From positions 226,945 through 290,944 of the forward strand of contig NZ_JARULD010000003.1 of the NCBI RefSeq assembly GCF_029688735.1: a stretch of DNA of 64,000 nucleotides. The letters run 5' to 3'. Of this stretch, positions 52,370-60,572 are shown piece after piece. Within the stretch, counting starts at the first letter, position 1, and each line of letters begins with the position of its first letter. The translations under genes and the position numbers were made by a program. Source of the stretch: Qipengyuania flavescens (GTDB lineage Bacteria; Pseudomonadota; Alphaproteobacteria; Sphingomonadales; Sphingomonadaceae). A model generated the notes under the pieces. The model had not been told where the DNA came from, did no database searches, and saw nothing but the letters and a program-made list of their open reading frames with translations.

Positions 52370-53816
52370 CAGTCGCCTCCTCTCGCCCGGCGGGCAGCGT
52401 GTCTGGATCGCTTCCGGGGTTCTGCGTCGGCCCCGGCGTGATGCCGGCGGTCCGGATCGGCCCGGTGTCCCCGCGCTTGACGCCATATTCGCCAGCATGC
52501 GGAGGCTTGTGCATCAGATGCAGGATATACCAGACGCCCGCACCGAAGACCGCGAAGTAGACCACCACGAATGCGAGGAGCGAGGCGGCGACTGCGGGAG
52601 CATCCAGCGGGCTCGCAGCGTCTGCGGTGCGCAGGAGATTGTAGATCACATAGGGTTGCCGGCCGACCTCCGTCGTGATCCAGCCGGCAATCACGGCGAC
52701 GAAACCGCTGGGTGCCATGACCAGGGCGGCGCGATGGAGCATGGGCCAGTCGTACAGCTTCTTGCGGAAGCGAGCGAGCAGGCTCCATGCGCCGATGCCA
52801 AGCATGGCAAAGCCGATGCCCACCATGATGCGGAACGACCAGAAAACGATGCCGACGGGCGGTTCCTCGTCGTCCGGAATGGTATCCAGTCCGGCGAGCG
52901 GTGCGTTCGGATCGTGCTTGAGAATGAGTGAGGACGCTTTCGGTATCTCGATTGCGTAATCGACACGCTTTTCCTCGCTGTTCGGGATGCCGAACAGGAT
53001 CAGCGGCGCGCCATTGGGATGACTCTGGAAGTGCCCCTCCATGGCCATGACCTTCTGGGGCTGATGCTCGAGCGTGTTCAGCCCGTGCATGTCGCCCGCA
53101 AATATCTGGATCGGCGCGACGATGGCCGCCATCCACATCGCCATCGAGAACATCTTGCGCGCGTGGAGGTTGGTCCGGTCCTTGAGCAGATGCCACGCCC
53201 CGACCCCGCCGACCACGAAGGCCGTCGTTAGGTAGGCGGCGATGACCGTATGTACGAGGCGATAGGGGAAGCTCGGGTTGAAGACGATATCCCACCAGCT
53301 CTCACCCGGCAGGTATTGCCCGTTCGCCCCGATTTCATATCCCACGGGTGTCTGCATCCAGCTGTTGACCGAGAGGATCCAGAAGGCGCTGATGAAGGTA
53401 CCGATCGCGACCATCAGCGTGGCTGCGAAATGCAATTTCTTGCCAACCTTGTTCATTCCGAAAAGCATGACGCCCAGGAAGCCCGCCTCGAGGAAGAAGG
53501 CCGTCAGCACCTCGTAGGCCATCAACGGGCCGATCACGGGCCCCGCAATATCGGAGAACACCGACCAGTTCGTGCCGAACTGATAGGACATCACGATGCC
53601 CGAAACGACGCCCATGGCGAAGGCGATGGCAAAGATCTTCAGCCAGTATTTGAAGAGGTCCAGATACAGCTGCTTGCCCGTCTTCAACCACAGCCCTTCG
53701 AGCACGGCGAGGTAACTTGCGAGGCCGATGGAAAAGGCCGGGAAGATGAAGTGGAAGCTCACCGTGAAGGCGAACTGGATGCGGGCCAGCAGGAGGGCGT
53801 CTAGCTGTTCAAACAT
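52359..53816 (-). CDS. cydA: Cytochrome bd-type (CIO) ubiquinol oxidase subunit I
   Basis: 485 residues. Haem ligands: His22 in SFHFIFPAFS and His189 in YRLVHTVIAAY. WMQTPVGYE and GWITTEVGRQPYVIYNLLRT are family marks. It lacks the long C-terminal Q-loop insert of E. coli CydA, which is typical of the cyanide-insensitive (CioA) group. Such oxidases resist sulfide and cyanide, which suits the SQR operon it belongs to. A 70-base gap to SulP holds a 28-codon coupling frame. Confidence 0.92.
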   Translation of the reverse strand: MFEQLDALLLARIQFAFTVSFHFIFPAFSIGLASYLAVLEGLWLKTGKQLYLDLFKYWLKIFAIAFAMGVVSGIVMSYQFGTNWSVFSDIAGPVIGPLMAYEVLTAFFLEAGFLGVMLFGMNKVGKKLHFAATLMVAIGTFISAFWILSVNSWMQTPVGYEIGANGQYLPGESWWDIVFNPSFPYRLVHTVIAAYLTTAFVVGGVGAWHLLKDRTNLHARKMFSMAMWMAAIVAPIQIFAGDMHGLNTLEHQPQKVMAMEGHFQSHPNGAPLILFGIPNSEEKRVDYAIEIPKASSLILKHDPNAPLAGLDTIPDDEEPPVGIVFWSFRIMVGIGFAMLGIGAWSLLARFRKKLYDWPMLHRAALVMAPSGFVAVIAGWITTEVGRQPYVIYNLLRTADAASPLDAPAVAASLLAFVVVYFAVFGAGVWYILHLMHKPPHAGEYGVKRGDTGPIRTAGITPGPTQNPGSDPDTLPAGREEATDGR

Positions 53817-53887
53817 GGTTGCCGGATAGACCTTTCGGGATTGGGCAGCGATTTCAAATTTCGCTCGAAGGCGTGCATATCGTGCAT
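53801..53887 (-). other. 28-codon frame bridging SulP and cydA
   Basis: An ATG overlapping the SulP stop as TGATG opens 28 codons (MHDMHAFERNLKSLPNPERS...) that stop inside the cydA start region (15-base overlap). It fills the only sizeable gap in the operon. It may be a real micropeptide, a coupling leader for cydA, or chance. No known family. Confidence 0.3.
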
Positions 53888-55707
53888 CAGATCATGCCCC
53901 TCGCAGCATCGGGAATGGGTTCTGCAGGTGGTCCGCCATTCGCCGACAGCTCCCGGAAGGCGCGGTTTTGCGACAGGAAGACCTGCCCGTTGAGTTCGTC
54001 CACAAAACGGGTCCGCTTGAGCCGGTCCATTACAGGGCCTTTCACTTCGGAAAGGTGAAGGCCGATGCCTGCGTCGATCACGCGGTGATTGATCGCTTCG
54101 AGGCTTTCGAGCCCGGACGCGTCGATCTCGTTGACCGCACTGCACATCAGGATCAGGTGCCGCACGTCGGGACGGTCGGCGATCTCTTCCAGCACGTATT
54201 CCTCCAGCCAGCGCGCATTGAGATATGTCAGGCTCTCGTCGATCCGGATCGACAGCACGTGCGGCACGGTGAAGACCTTGTGTCGATCCACATTGCGAAA
54301 ATGCTCGGTCTCGGGGACGCGGCCGACGATGGCGGCATGCGGGCGGCTGGCGCGCCATAGGTACAGCAGCAGGCCGACGCCGACGCCCGCGATCACACCC
54401 AGTTCGACCCCAGCAAGCAGCGTGATGGCGATCGTTGCTAAATGGGCCGCAAAGTCCGCCTTGGAGTAATTCCAAAGCTGGCCCAGAGTTTTCAGATCCA
54501 CGAGGCTGAGGACCGCCACGATGATTGTGGCAGCCAAGGTTGCAATTGGCAGGCTGTAAAGCAGTGGAGTCAGGAATAGTCCGGCTAACGCGATGCCTAC
54601 TGCGGTATAGGCCCCGGCCGCAGGCGTCTCGGCCCCGGCATCGAAATTTACGACAGAACGCGCAAATCCACCCGTGACGGGATAGCCGCCAGAGAATGCG
54701 CTAGCGATGTTCGAAGCGCCGAGACCGATAAGCTCCTGGTTGGGCGCGATACGCTGCCGGCGCTTCGCCGCAAGCGTCTGCGCGACCGACACGCTTTCGA
54801 CGAAGCCGATGATCGAGATGAGCAGCGCAGGCACCCACAATTGGCCGATCAGGCCGAGATCGGTCGACGGCAGGGCGAACGGCGGAAGGCCCTGCGGGAT
54901 TGCACCGACGAGGTTCACGCCGCGATCCTCGAGATCGAGGCCGATAGCGGCAAGGGTCGTCGCGACCACTGCTATGACCGGACCTGCCTTGGCCGCAATG
55001 TCGGCGGCGCGGGGAGTAAGGCCCAGCCTCACCAGGGACGGTTTCAGGCCCTTGCGCACCCAGAAGAGGAACAGCGTCGCCGGGATGCCGATTGCGAGAG
55101 TCCACGGGTTGATCGCGTCTATCGCGGCGGCGAGGCCGCCCAGCATTTCGGGCCAGTTGTCGCCACCTGCCGATACGCCAAGGATATGCTTCAGCTGGCT
55201 CGTCGCGATCAGGATGCCGCTGGCGGTGATGAAGCCGCTGATGACGGGGTGCGAAAGAAGATTGGCGAGGAATCCCATTCGCAGGAAACCGAGCACGGCC
55301 AGCATCACCCCGGACAAGGCAGCGAGGGTGATTGCCGCCTCGAGATAAAGCTCGGTGCCCTGCTCAGCGACGGCGCCGGCAGCGCTTGCCGTCATCAGCG
55401 ACACCACCGCTACCGGCCCTACGGCGAGCGTGCGGCTGGTGCCGAAAATCGCGTAGGCGACCAGCGGCAGGATCGATGCGTAAAGACCCACGACAGGCGG
55501 TAGTCCTGCAAGCAGCGCATAGGCGAGGCTCTGCGGAATCAGCATGATCGTGACGATGATCGCCGCGACAAGATCGTTCGTCAGGACGGAGCCGTTGTAG
55601 GTTTTGCCCCACTCCAGAATCGGGAGATATTGCGCCAGCAGCCCGGGCTTGTGCCTCCGCGGCAAGCCGGTCGGCTCACCAGCCGACCCTGGATTGCTGT
55701 CGCTCAC
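53887..55707 (-). CDS. SulP family anion transporter with STAS domain
   Basis: 606 residues. SulP membrane domain (about 30-430): DLVAAIIVTIMLIPQSLAYA, GLPPVVGLYASILPLVAYAI and FSGGYPVTGGFARSVVNFDA. The C-terminal STAS domain (about 460-570) has LILMCSAVNEIDASGLESLE. SulP proteins exchange sulfate, bicarbonate or other anions. In this operon it may export sulfate or sulfite made from sulfide. Two bases downstream of the SQR gene. Confidence 0.9.
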   Translation of the reverse strand: MSDSNPGSAGEPTGLPRRHKPGLLAQYLPILEWGKTYNGSVLTNDLVAAIIVTIMLIPQSLAYALLAGLPPVVGLYASILPLVAYAIFGTSRTLAVGPVAVVSLMTASAAGAVAEQGTELYLEAAITLAALSGVMLAVLGFLRMGFLANLLSHPVISGFITASGILIATSQLKHILGVSAGGDNWPEMLGGLAAAIDAINPWTLAIGIPATLFLFWVRKGLKPSLVRLGLTPRAADIAAKAGPVIAVVATTLAAIGLDLEDRGVNLVGAIPQGLPPFALPSTDLGLIGQLWVPALLISIIGFVESVSVAQTLAAKRRQRIAPNQELIGLGASNIASAFSGGYPVTGGFARSVVNFDAGAETPAAGAYTAVGIALAGLFLTPLLYSLPIATLAATIIVAVLSLVDLKTLGQLWNYSKADFAAHLATIAITLLAGVELGVIAGVGVGLLLYLWRASRPHAAIVGRVPETEHFRNVDRHKVFTVPHVLSIRIDESLTYLNARWLEEYVLEEIADRPDVRHLILMCSAVNEIDASGLESLEAINHRVIDAGIGLHLSEVKGPVMDRLKRTRFVDELNGQVFLSQNRAFRELSANGGPPAEPIPDAARGMI

Positions 55708-55709
55708 GA

Positions 55710-56942
55710 TCAGGCAGCCTGTTTAATATGCGGCTTGGCCAGCCACTCATGGCCCTTCAGCATGCCGTTCCAGTAAATCCATGGCAGCGCCTCCGACTTG
55801 AGCAGCCAGCTCAGCTTGCGCGGCTTCGTGCCTTCGATCACCCACTTCGGGAAGCTCGGCAGAAGCTTTCCGTCATATCCGAATTCGGCGAGCACGATCT
55901 TCCCGCGCTCCACGGTCAGCGGGCAGGAACCGTAGCCGTCGTAATCGGCCACGGGCTGCTTTGCATCGAGCTGCGCGAGCGCATTGACCGCGACGATCGG
56001 CGCCTGTTTGCGGGCAGCCGCCATCGTCTTCGCATTGGGAGTCGATCCAGCATCGCCGAGACCGAAGACGTTGGGATAGCGAACGTGCTGGAGCGTGAAC
56101 TTGTCGATATCGACAAAGCCGCTCTCGGCATTCGCGAGAAGACTGTCGGCGACGAACTGCGGTGCCACCTGCGGCGGGACCGCATGAAGCATGTCGAACT
56201 CGACCGTTTCCTCGCCAGCTTCGGTCCTGAATACGGCTTTCCGGGTCGCACCATCCACGGCAACGAGCGTCTGGTTGAGCTGCAAATCGATCGCGTATTT
56301 TTCGACATATTCCATCAGCGCCGGGACGTATTCCTTCACCCCGAACAGGACGCCCCCGGCATTGCGGAATTCGACATCGATGTTGCCGAGAACGCCGCGT
56401 TCCATCCAGGCATCGCATGACAGATACATGGCCTTTTGCGGCGCCCCCGCGCACTTGATGGGCATCGGCGGCTGGCTGAAGATCGCGCGGCCCGATTTCA
56501 GATTGCGCACGAGCGCCCACGTGTAGGGTGCCAGATCGTAGCGATAGTTGGAGGTGACGCCGTTCTTGCCGAGTGTTTCCTCCAGGCCATGGATCTTTTC
56601 CCAGGCAAGCCGAATGCCCGGAGCGACGATCAGAACGCGGTAGGTGATCGTCGTGCCGTCGCCGAGCGTGACCTGATTGTTTTCGGGTTGGAAAGACGCG
56701 GCAGCCTGTTTCAGCCAGGTCGCCTGTTTCGGCATCACGCTCGCCGTCGTGCGCCTGGTCGCTGGTGCTTCGAAGACCCCACCGCCGACCATCGTCCAGC
56801 CGGGCTGATAATAATGATCCTCGCTCGGCTCGACGATCGCGATATCGAGCGAAGGGCGCCGCTTCAGCATCGAGGCTGCGGCTGCAATTCCTGCCGAACC
56901 TCCGCCAATTACGACGACATCATGATCGAGGCATCGGGCCAT
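55710..56942 (-). CDS. sqr: Type II sulfide:quinone oxidoreductase
   Basis: 410 residues. FAD motif VVIGGGSAGIAAAASMLKRR, redox Cys164 in PIKCAGAPQKAMYLS and Cys340 in DGYGSCPLTVERGK, matching the two catalytic cysteines of human SQOR-like enzymes; a further Cys176 follows. It oxidises H2S to persulfide and reduces quinone at the membrane surface. The C-terminal SWLLKSEALPWIYWNGMLKG provides amphipathic membrane contact. Type II matches known detoxification SQRs. Confidence 0.93.
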   Translation of the reverse strand: MARCLDHDVVVIGGGSAGIAAAASMLKRRPSLDIAIVEPSEDHYYQPGWTMVGGGVFEAPATRRTTASVMPKQATWLKQAAASFQPENNQVTLGDGTTITYRVLIVAPGIRLAWEKIHGLEETLGKNGVTSNYRYDLAPYTWALVRNLKSGRAIFSQPPMPIKCAGAPQKAMYLSCDAWMERGVLGNIDVEFRNAGGVLFGVKEYVPALMEYVEKYAIDLQLNQTLVAVDGATRKAVFRTEAGEETVEFDMLHAVPPQVAPQFVADSLLANAESGFVDIDKFTLQHVRYPNVFGLGDAGSTPNAKTMAAARKQAPIVAVNALAQLDAKQPVADYDGYGSCPLTVERGKIVLAEFGYDGKLLPSFPKWVIEGTKPRKLSWLLKSEALPWIYWNGMLKGHEWLAKPHIKQAA

Positions 56943-56966
56943 TACAAACTCTCCAGTGTCTTTCCG

Positions 56967-57380
56967 CTATTCGCCAAGGCGATCGCGCAAGGCCGAAAGA
57001 TCGTAGTCGGCTCGTTCTGCGCGCTCGATGCGCTCGGCGGCGGATTGGCGTTCGACATTGGCGAGTGCGTCGAGCGTGATGGAGCGCGTCCCGGTCCGGC
57101 AAAAGGCAAGCACCTTGCCGTCCGCTTCTTCGCGGACCTTGGCGAAGGCCTCGATCGCAACCGGCGGAAACTCGCCTCCAGAGACCGGAATATGATGGAA
57201 GGCCAATCCGGCCACTTCGGCAGCTTCTCGCATCGATGCGACGGTCGGCTGGCCTGGATCTTCGCCATCCGGCCTGTTGCAGATCACCGCATCAAATCCC
57301 GCATCGGCAAGCCCACCCATGTCGCGGGGTTCAAGCTGAGGGGAGACAGCGAATGTCTCGCTTACGTGCGCGAGCTTCAT
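56967..57380 (-). CDS. DUF442 / TIGR01244 protein tyrosine phosphatase-like
   Basis: 137 residues. The phosphatase-like active site is AFCRTGTRS (Cys94), after the family start HVSETFAVSPQLEPRDMGGL and a central PDGEDPGQP. In other bacteria this domain is fused to a Blh-type MBL persulfide dioxygenase or stands beside one, as here. A role in persulfide or sulfur transfer is plausible; real phosphatase activity is doubtful. The ATG overlaps the upstream gene stop as ATGA. Confidence 0.85.
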   Translation of the reverse strand: MKLAHVSETFAVSPQLEPRDMGGLADAGFDAVICNRPDGEDPGQPTVASMREAAEVAGLAFHHIPVSGGEFPPVAIEAFAKVREEADGKVLAFCRTGTRSITLDALANVERQSAAERIERAERADYDLSALRDRLGE

Positions 57381-57796
57381 GACGCAGCTCCTTCGAAAAG
57401 CCGCACGACTGCCATTCCGGTGAGCATGGCGACGACGAATATCGCGGCCGCCGCAGGTTCGATGACAAGCGCGGCGATACCCGGCCCCGGACACAGCCCT
57501 GCAATCCCCCAGCCGATACCGAAAAGAGCTGCCCCCCCGATAAGACGGGGGGTGAGATCGGATTTGGTCGGCAGGTGAAACTCGCCGGCGAAGACCGGTT
57601 CGGGCAGGCGCGGGACGATCCGCCATGCAATGGCCATGACGATGACGGCTCCGCCCATCACGAAGGCAAGCGTGGGGTCCCAGTCACCGAAGATGTCGAG
57701 AAAGCCGCGCACACGCGCAGGGTCGGTCATGCCACCGAGAGCAAGGCCAGCGCCGAAGAGAACGCCGGATACGATCGAGGTGAGAGCGGTCCGCAT
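57377..57796 (-). CDS. YeeE/YedE-type half transporter (DUF6691)
   Basis: 139 residues, four membrane helices, with FGAGLALGGMTDPARVRGFL and the second signature GIGWGIAGLCPGPGIAALV containing a conserved Cys. With its neighbour it forms a split YeeE/YedE pair, as in PmpA/PmpB, linked to uptake of reduced sulfur compounds such as thiosulfate. A GTG one codon upstream is an alternative start; the ATG overlaps the upstream stop as TGATG. Confidence 0.88.
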   Translation of the reverse strand: MRTALTSIVSGVLFGAGLALGGMTDPARVRGFLDIFGDWDPTLAFVMGGAVIVMAIAWRIVPRLPEPVFAGEFHLPTKSDLTPRLIGGAALFGIGWGIAGLCPGPGIAALVIEPAAAAIFVVAMLTGMAVVRLFEGAAS

Positions 57797-58242
57797 CACA
57801 ACACCTCCAGCCCGAGCGCGTTCATGATCGCGACTGTCACAATGCCGGTTGCCATAAAAGTAAGCGTGGCGACAATCGAGCGGCCCGACAGACGGCTAAC
57901 ACCGCAAACCCCGTGCCCACTGGTGCATCCACTTCCAAGGCGCGTGCCGATACCGACCGCCAGTCCAGCTATCGCAAGCGTAACGGGGCTGGCGAAGCTT
58001 GCTTCGATCCCGCCCGATGCCAGCATCACGATCAGAGCACCCAGCGGCAATCCGACCACGAACATCCATGCACCGCTCCTGGCGATGCCGCTACCGCCAA
58101 GCCCGACCGCCTTCGCGGCAAGACCGGAAACGCCGGCGATCCGGCCAAGGCCAAGTAGCATTACGGCGGCCGCCAGGCCGATCAGGACGCCACCCGCCAG
58201 GCCTGCAAGCGGCGCAGCTTCAGGGAAACCGGGGAGGCTCAT
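57796..58242 (-). CDS. YeeE/YedE-type half transporter
   Basis: 148 residues, about four membrane helices. The signature GIGTRLGSGCTSGHGVCGVS, with the conserved Cys pair, is the sulfur-binding loop of the YeeE family, in which cysteines relay thiosulfate or persulfide. It pairs with the adjacent DUF6691 protein. The start overlaps the MBL gene stop by 4 bases, so it is tightly coupled to the sulfur dioxygenase-like gene. Confidence 0.9.
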   Translation of the reverse strand: MSLPGFPEAAPLAGLAGGVLIGLAAAVMLLGLGRIAGVSGLAAKAVGLGGSGIARSGAWMFVVGLPLGALIVMLASGGIEASFASPVTLAIAGLAVGIGTRLGSGCTSGHGVCGVSRLSGRSIVATLTFMATGIVTVAIMNALGLEVL

Positions 58243-59168
58243 ACGGCATTCACCGGAATCTTGATGTAGCTGACACCATTATCTTCGGGATCGGGCAAGC
58301 GACCGCCGCGGATATTGACCTGAACCGAGGGCATGATGAGCTTCGGCATCGCGAGCGTCTTGTCCCGGCCGGTTCGCATCTCGACGAAATCTTCCTCGCT
58401 TACGCCGTCCTTCACATGCACGTTCTCTTCTCGCTGCTGCTTTACGGTGGTTTCCCAAGCGTATTCGTCGCGGCCCGGCGCCTTGTAGTCATGGCACAGG
58501 AACAGGCGGGTTTCGTCCGGAAGCGAGAGCAGTCGGCGAATGGACCGATAGAGCTGGTGCGCGTCACCGCCGGGGAAATCGGCGCGGGCGGTCCCGAAAT
58601 CGGGCATGAAAATCGTATCGCCCACAAAGGCTGCATCGCCGATGATGAAAGCCATATCGGCCGGCGTATGACCGGGCACGTGCAGGGCAATGCCTTCCAG
58701 TTCGCCGACGGCGAAGGTCTCGCCGTCGTCGAACAGCTTGTCGAATTGCGATCCGTCGCGTTCGAAATCGGTGCCCGCATTGAAGAGCTTGCCGAATACC
58801 TCCTGTACGCGGATAATATCGCGTCCGATAGCCAGTTTCCCGCCGAGCCGTTCCTGCAGGTAGGGTGCTGCCGAAATGTGGTCCGCATGGGCGTGCGTTT
58901 CGATCAGCCATGTCACTTTCAGATTATTGGAAGTGACATATTCGATGATGCGATCGGCCGAGCCATTCGAGGTCCGGCCGGAAGCCGCTTCGAAATCCAG
59001 GACCGAGTCGATGATCGCCGCTTCGTTCGTCTTGGGGTCGTGAGCGACATAGGAAACGGTGTTGGTAGCTTCGTCGAAAAAGCCCGCGATAGAAGGACGA
59101 AGGCACTTGTCGGCCTGAGCACGCTCGATCTGGGCGGCAGCGCTGTCGAGGTTTTGATCATCAGCCAT
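58239..59168 (-). CDS. MBL-fold persulfide dioxygenase-like protein (Blh/ETHE1 type)
   Basis: 309 residues. Metal ligands THAHADH (His92, His94, Asp96, His97), His167 in HVPGHTPADM, Asp184 in FVGDTIFMPD and His226 in FLCHDY; the ETHE1-like mark ARADFPGGDAHQLY is present. It lacks a rhodanese domain. Known role: iron-dependent oxidation of glutathione persulfide to sulfite. First gene of the minus-strand sulfide operon. GGAGA precedes the ATG. Confidence 0.9.
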   Translation of the reverse strand: MADDQNLDSAAAQIERAQADKCLRPSIAGFFDEATNTVSYVAHDPKTNEAAIIDSVLDFEAASGRTSNGSADRIIEYVTSNNLKVTWLIETHAHADHISAAPYLQERLGGKLAIGRDIIRVQEVFGKLFNAGTDFERDGSQFDKLFDDGETFAVGELEGIALHVPGHTPADMAFIIGDAAFVGDTIFMPDFGTARADFPGGDAHQLYRSIRRLLSLPDETRLFLCHDYKAPGRDEYAWETTVKQQREENVHVKDGVSEEDFVEMRTGRDKTLAMPKLIMPSVQVNIRGGRLPDPEDNGVSYIKIPVNAV

Positions 59169-59190
59169 AGCTTGATCTCCATACACTTAC

Positions 59191-59203
59191 ATAAACCGTT
59201 TAT
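59191..59203. promoter_or_regulatory. Palindromic operator candidate between divergent promoters
   Basis: ATAAAC-C-GTTTAT is a perfect 6-bp inverted repeat around one base, with partly symmetric ACA/TGT flanks. It overlaps the -10 box of the minus-strand promoter. ArsR-family repressors bind such A/T-rich palindromes over promoters, and the arsR gene lies in the divergent unit. Confidence 0.6.
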
Positions 59204-59226
59204 ATGTGTTGCTATTCGGGTGTCAA
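59199..59226 (-). promoter_or_regulatory. Sigma-70 promoter of the sulfide operon
   Basis: On the minus strand TTGACA, 16 bases, TATAAA: nearly perfect -35 and -10 boxes. It sits about 30-58 bases upstream of the MBL gene start and overlaps the operator palindrome at its -10. Strong unless repressed. Confidence 0.75.
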
Positions 59227-59242
59227 GTGGTATGAGGGCTCG

Positions 59243-59911
59243 ATGACCGAGATGATCAAAGCCGAGGCCGAACGACAGGCGCCTTGCGCCGGATTGCGTA
59301 TCGGAGATTTCGCCCCGGACTTCTCCGCCCGCAGCACGATTGGAAACGTTCGTCTTTCGGATTACCGGGGGCGGTGGCTGATCCTGTTTTCGCACCCAGC
59401 GGACTTCACGCCTGTGTGCACGACCGAGTTTGTCGCACTGGCCCAATCGGCCAGCGAGTTCGAACAGCGCGATTGTGCGCTAATGGCGCTTTCCGTCGAC
59501 AGTCTGTTCTCGCATTTCGCCTGGCTGCGACTGATCCGCGATCGCTACGACATCGAGGTGCGCTTTCCGATCGTGGAGGACCCGACCCTCGTGATCGGGC
59601 GGGCTTACGGCATGGTGGCGCCGAACGATAACGACAGCGCAACAGTTCGGACGACTTTCTTCATCGACCCGCATGGCGTCATCCGCGCGATGACTTGTTA
59701 CCCGGCGAATGTGGGCCGTTCGACGCCCGAAATGCTGAGGACACTCGATGCTCTCCAGGCGGTCGATGACGGGCCTGTTCTCGCCCCTGCGAACTGGGCC
59801 CCGGGGGAAGCCATGCTGGCGCAGCCCGACGCGTCGCTCGACACCGTTTTCTCTGCCAAGAGCCAGACCGATTGGTTCATGAAGGAAACCAAGCGAGGGA
59901 CACGCAAATGA
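59243..59911 (+). CDS. 1-Cys peroxiredoxin (Prx6 type)
   Basis: 222 residues. Peroxidatic Cys59 lies in HPADFTPVCTTEF; LFSHFAWLRLI and YDIEVRFPIVEDP follow. The Prx6-like C-terminal domain runs from about 160 on. It reduces peroxides and could also act on persulfides. The ATG at 59243 follows GAGGG; the TTTATATG region upstream belongs to the promoter, not the gene. Divergent from the sulfide operon and coupled to arsR by ATGA. Confidence 0.88.
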   Translation: MTEMIKAEAERQAPCAGLRIGDFAPDFSARSTIGNVRLSDYRGRWLILFSHPADFTPVCTTEFVALAQSASEFEQRDCALMALSVDSLFSHFAWLRLIRDRYDIEVRFPIVEDPTLVIGRAYGMVAPNDNDSATVRTTFFIDPHGVIRAMTCYPANVGRSTPEMLRTLDALQAVDDGPVLAPANWAPGEAMLAQPDASLDTVFSAKSQTDWFMKETKRGTRK

Positions 59912-60246
59912 CCGACGAGGAGTTGGTCGACGCCTTGAAGGCGCTCGCGCATCCAGTGCGTCTTCGCATCATGCAGGCCCTGACGGGCAAGGAGCGCAAT
60001 GTCGGAGAGATCGACGACGCAGCACGTATCGGCCAACCAACGTTATCGCAGCAATTGGCAGTCCTTCGCAACGCGGGCCTCGTGAAGACCCGGAAAGACG
60101 CCAAACTCGTTTATTACCGGATCGATCAAAGCAGGATGGCGAAGGTTGTCGATGCGGCAGGCGCACTTGGCGGTCTGTCTGAAAATTCCGAGCGGCAGCC
60201 GCGCCAGCCAGCGCCAGGGGTCGCCAATTTCGCCAAACTAAGCTGA
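59908..60246 (+). CDS. ArsR-family transcriptional regulator without cysteine
   Basis: 112 residues, winged helix: LKALAHPVRLRIMQALTGKE, then recognition helix QPTLSQQLAVLRNAGLVKTR and wing DAKLVYYRID. It is well placed to control the divergent sulfide operon and the peroxiredoxin. It contains no cysteine and one histidine, so the dithiol switch of SqrR/BigR and metal thiolate sensing are both excluded. What it senses is unknown. Ends in a Pro-rich tail. Confidence 0.88.
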   Translation: MTDEELVDALKALAHPVRLRIMQALTGKERNVGEIDDAARIGQPTLSQQLAVLRNAGLVKTRKDAKLVYYRIDQSRMAKVVDAAGALGGLSENSERQPRQPAPGVANFAKLS

Positions 60247-60480
60247 AAATTCGTGGACTCGCTTCCTGCGTCATCTCTGCTTGAACGAAGCAGTTATCAG
60301 AGGCGATCGTAGGTGATGGGAAAACCGAAAATCCATTGCTTTCCGGCGAAATACATGCGGACCAAGCGCGCCAAGGTGCAAAGTTTCGTGGATTGCATGT
60401 TCGCCGACAAGCCAGCCTTGTCGCTCAGCATCCGATACGCGCACCTCTGCAGGGAATCGGCAGGGCCTGGGAAAGGCCGG
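60247..60480. other. Gene-poor stretch next to the tRNA, with a 44-codon minus-strand frame
   Basis: No convincing gene. A weak hairpin (CTGCTT/AAGCAG, 60277-60293) follows arsR. On the minus strand, 60297-60431 is an open 44-codon frame (MLSDKAGLSANMQS...), open further up, which looks more like a natural protein end than chance but matches no family I know. Plus-strand frames here are poor. It lies on the 3' side of the tRNA, a usual place for gene remnants. Confidence 0.3.
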
Positions 60481-60572
60481 TGGCGGAGACGGAGGGATTC
60501 GAACCCTCGATACCCGTTACCAGGTATGGCTCCTTAGCAGGGAGCTGGTTTCAGCCACTCACCCACGTCTCC
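60481..60572 (-). tRNA. tRNA-Ser (anticodon GCT)
   Basis: The minus strand folds as a class II tRNA: acceptor GGAGACG/CGTCTCC, D-arm GTGAGTGGCTGAAAC, anticodon loop CTGCTAA with GCT, long variable arm (CATACC...GGTATCG) and T-arm GGGTTCGAATCCC. Discriminator G and CCA are encoded. Confidence 0.95.
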
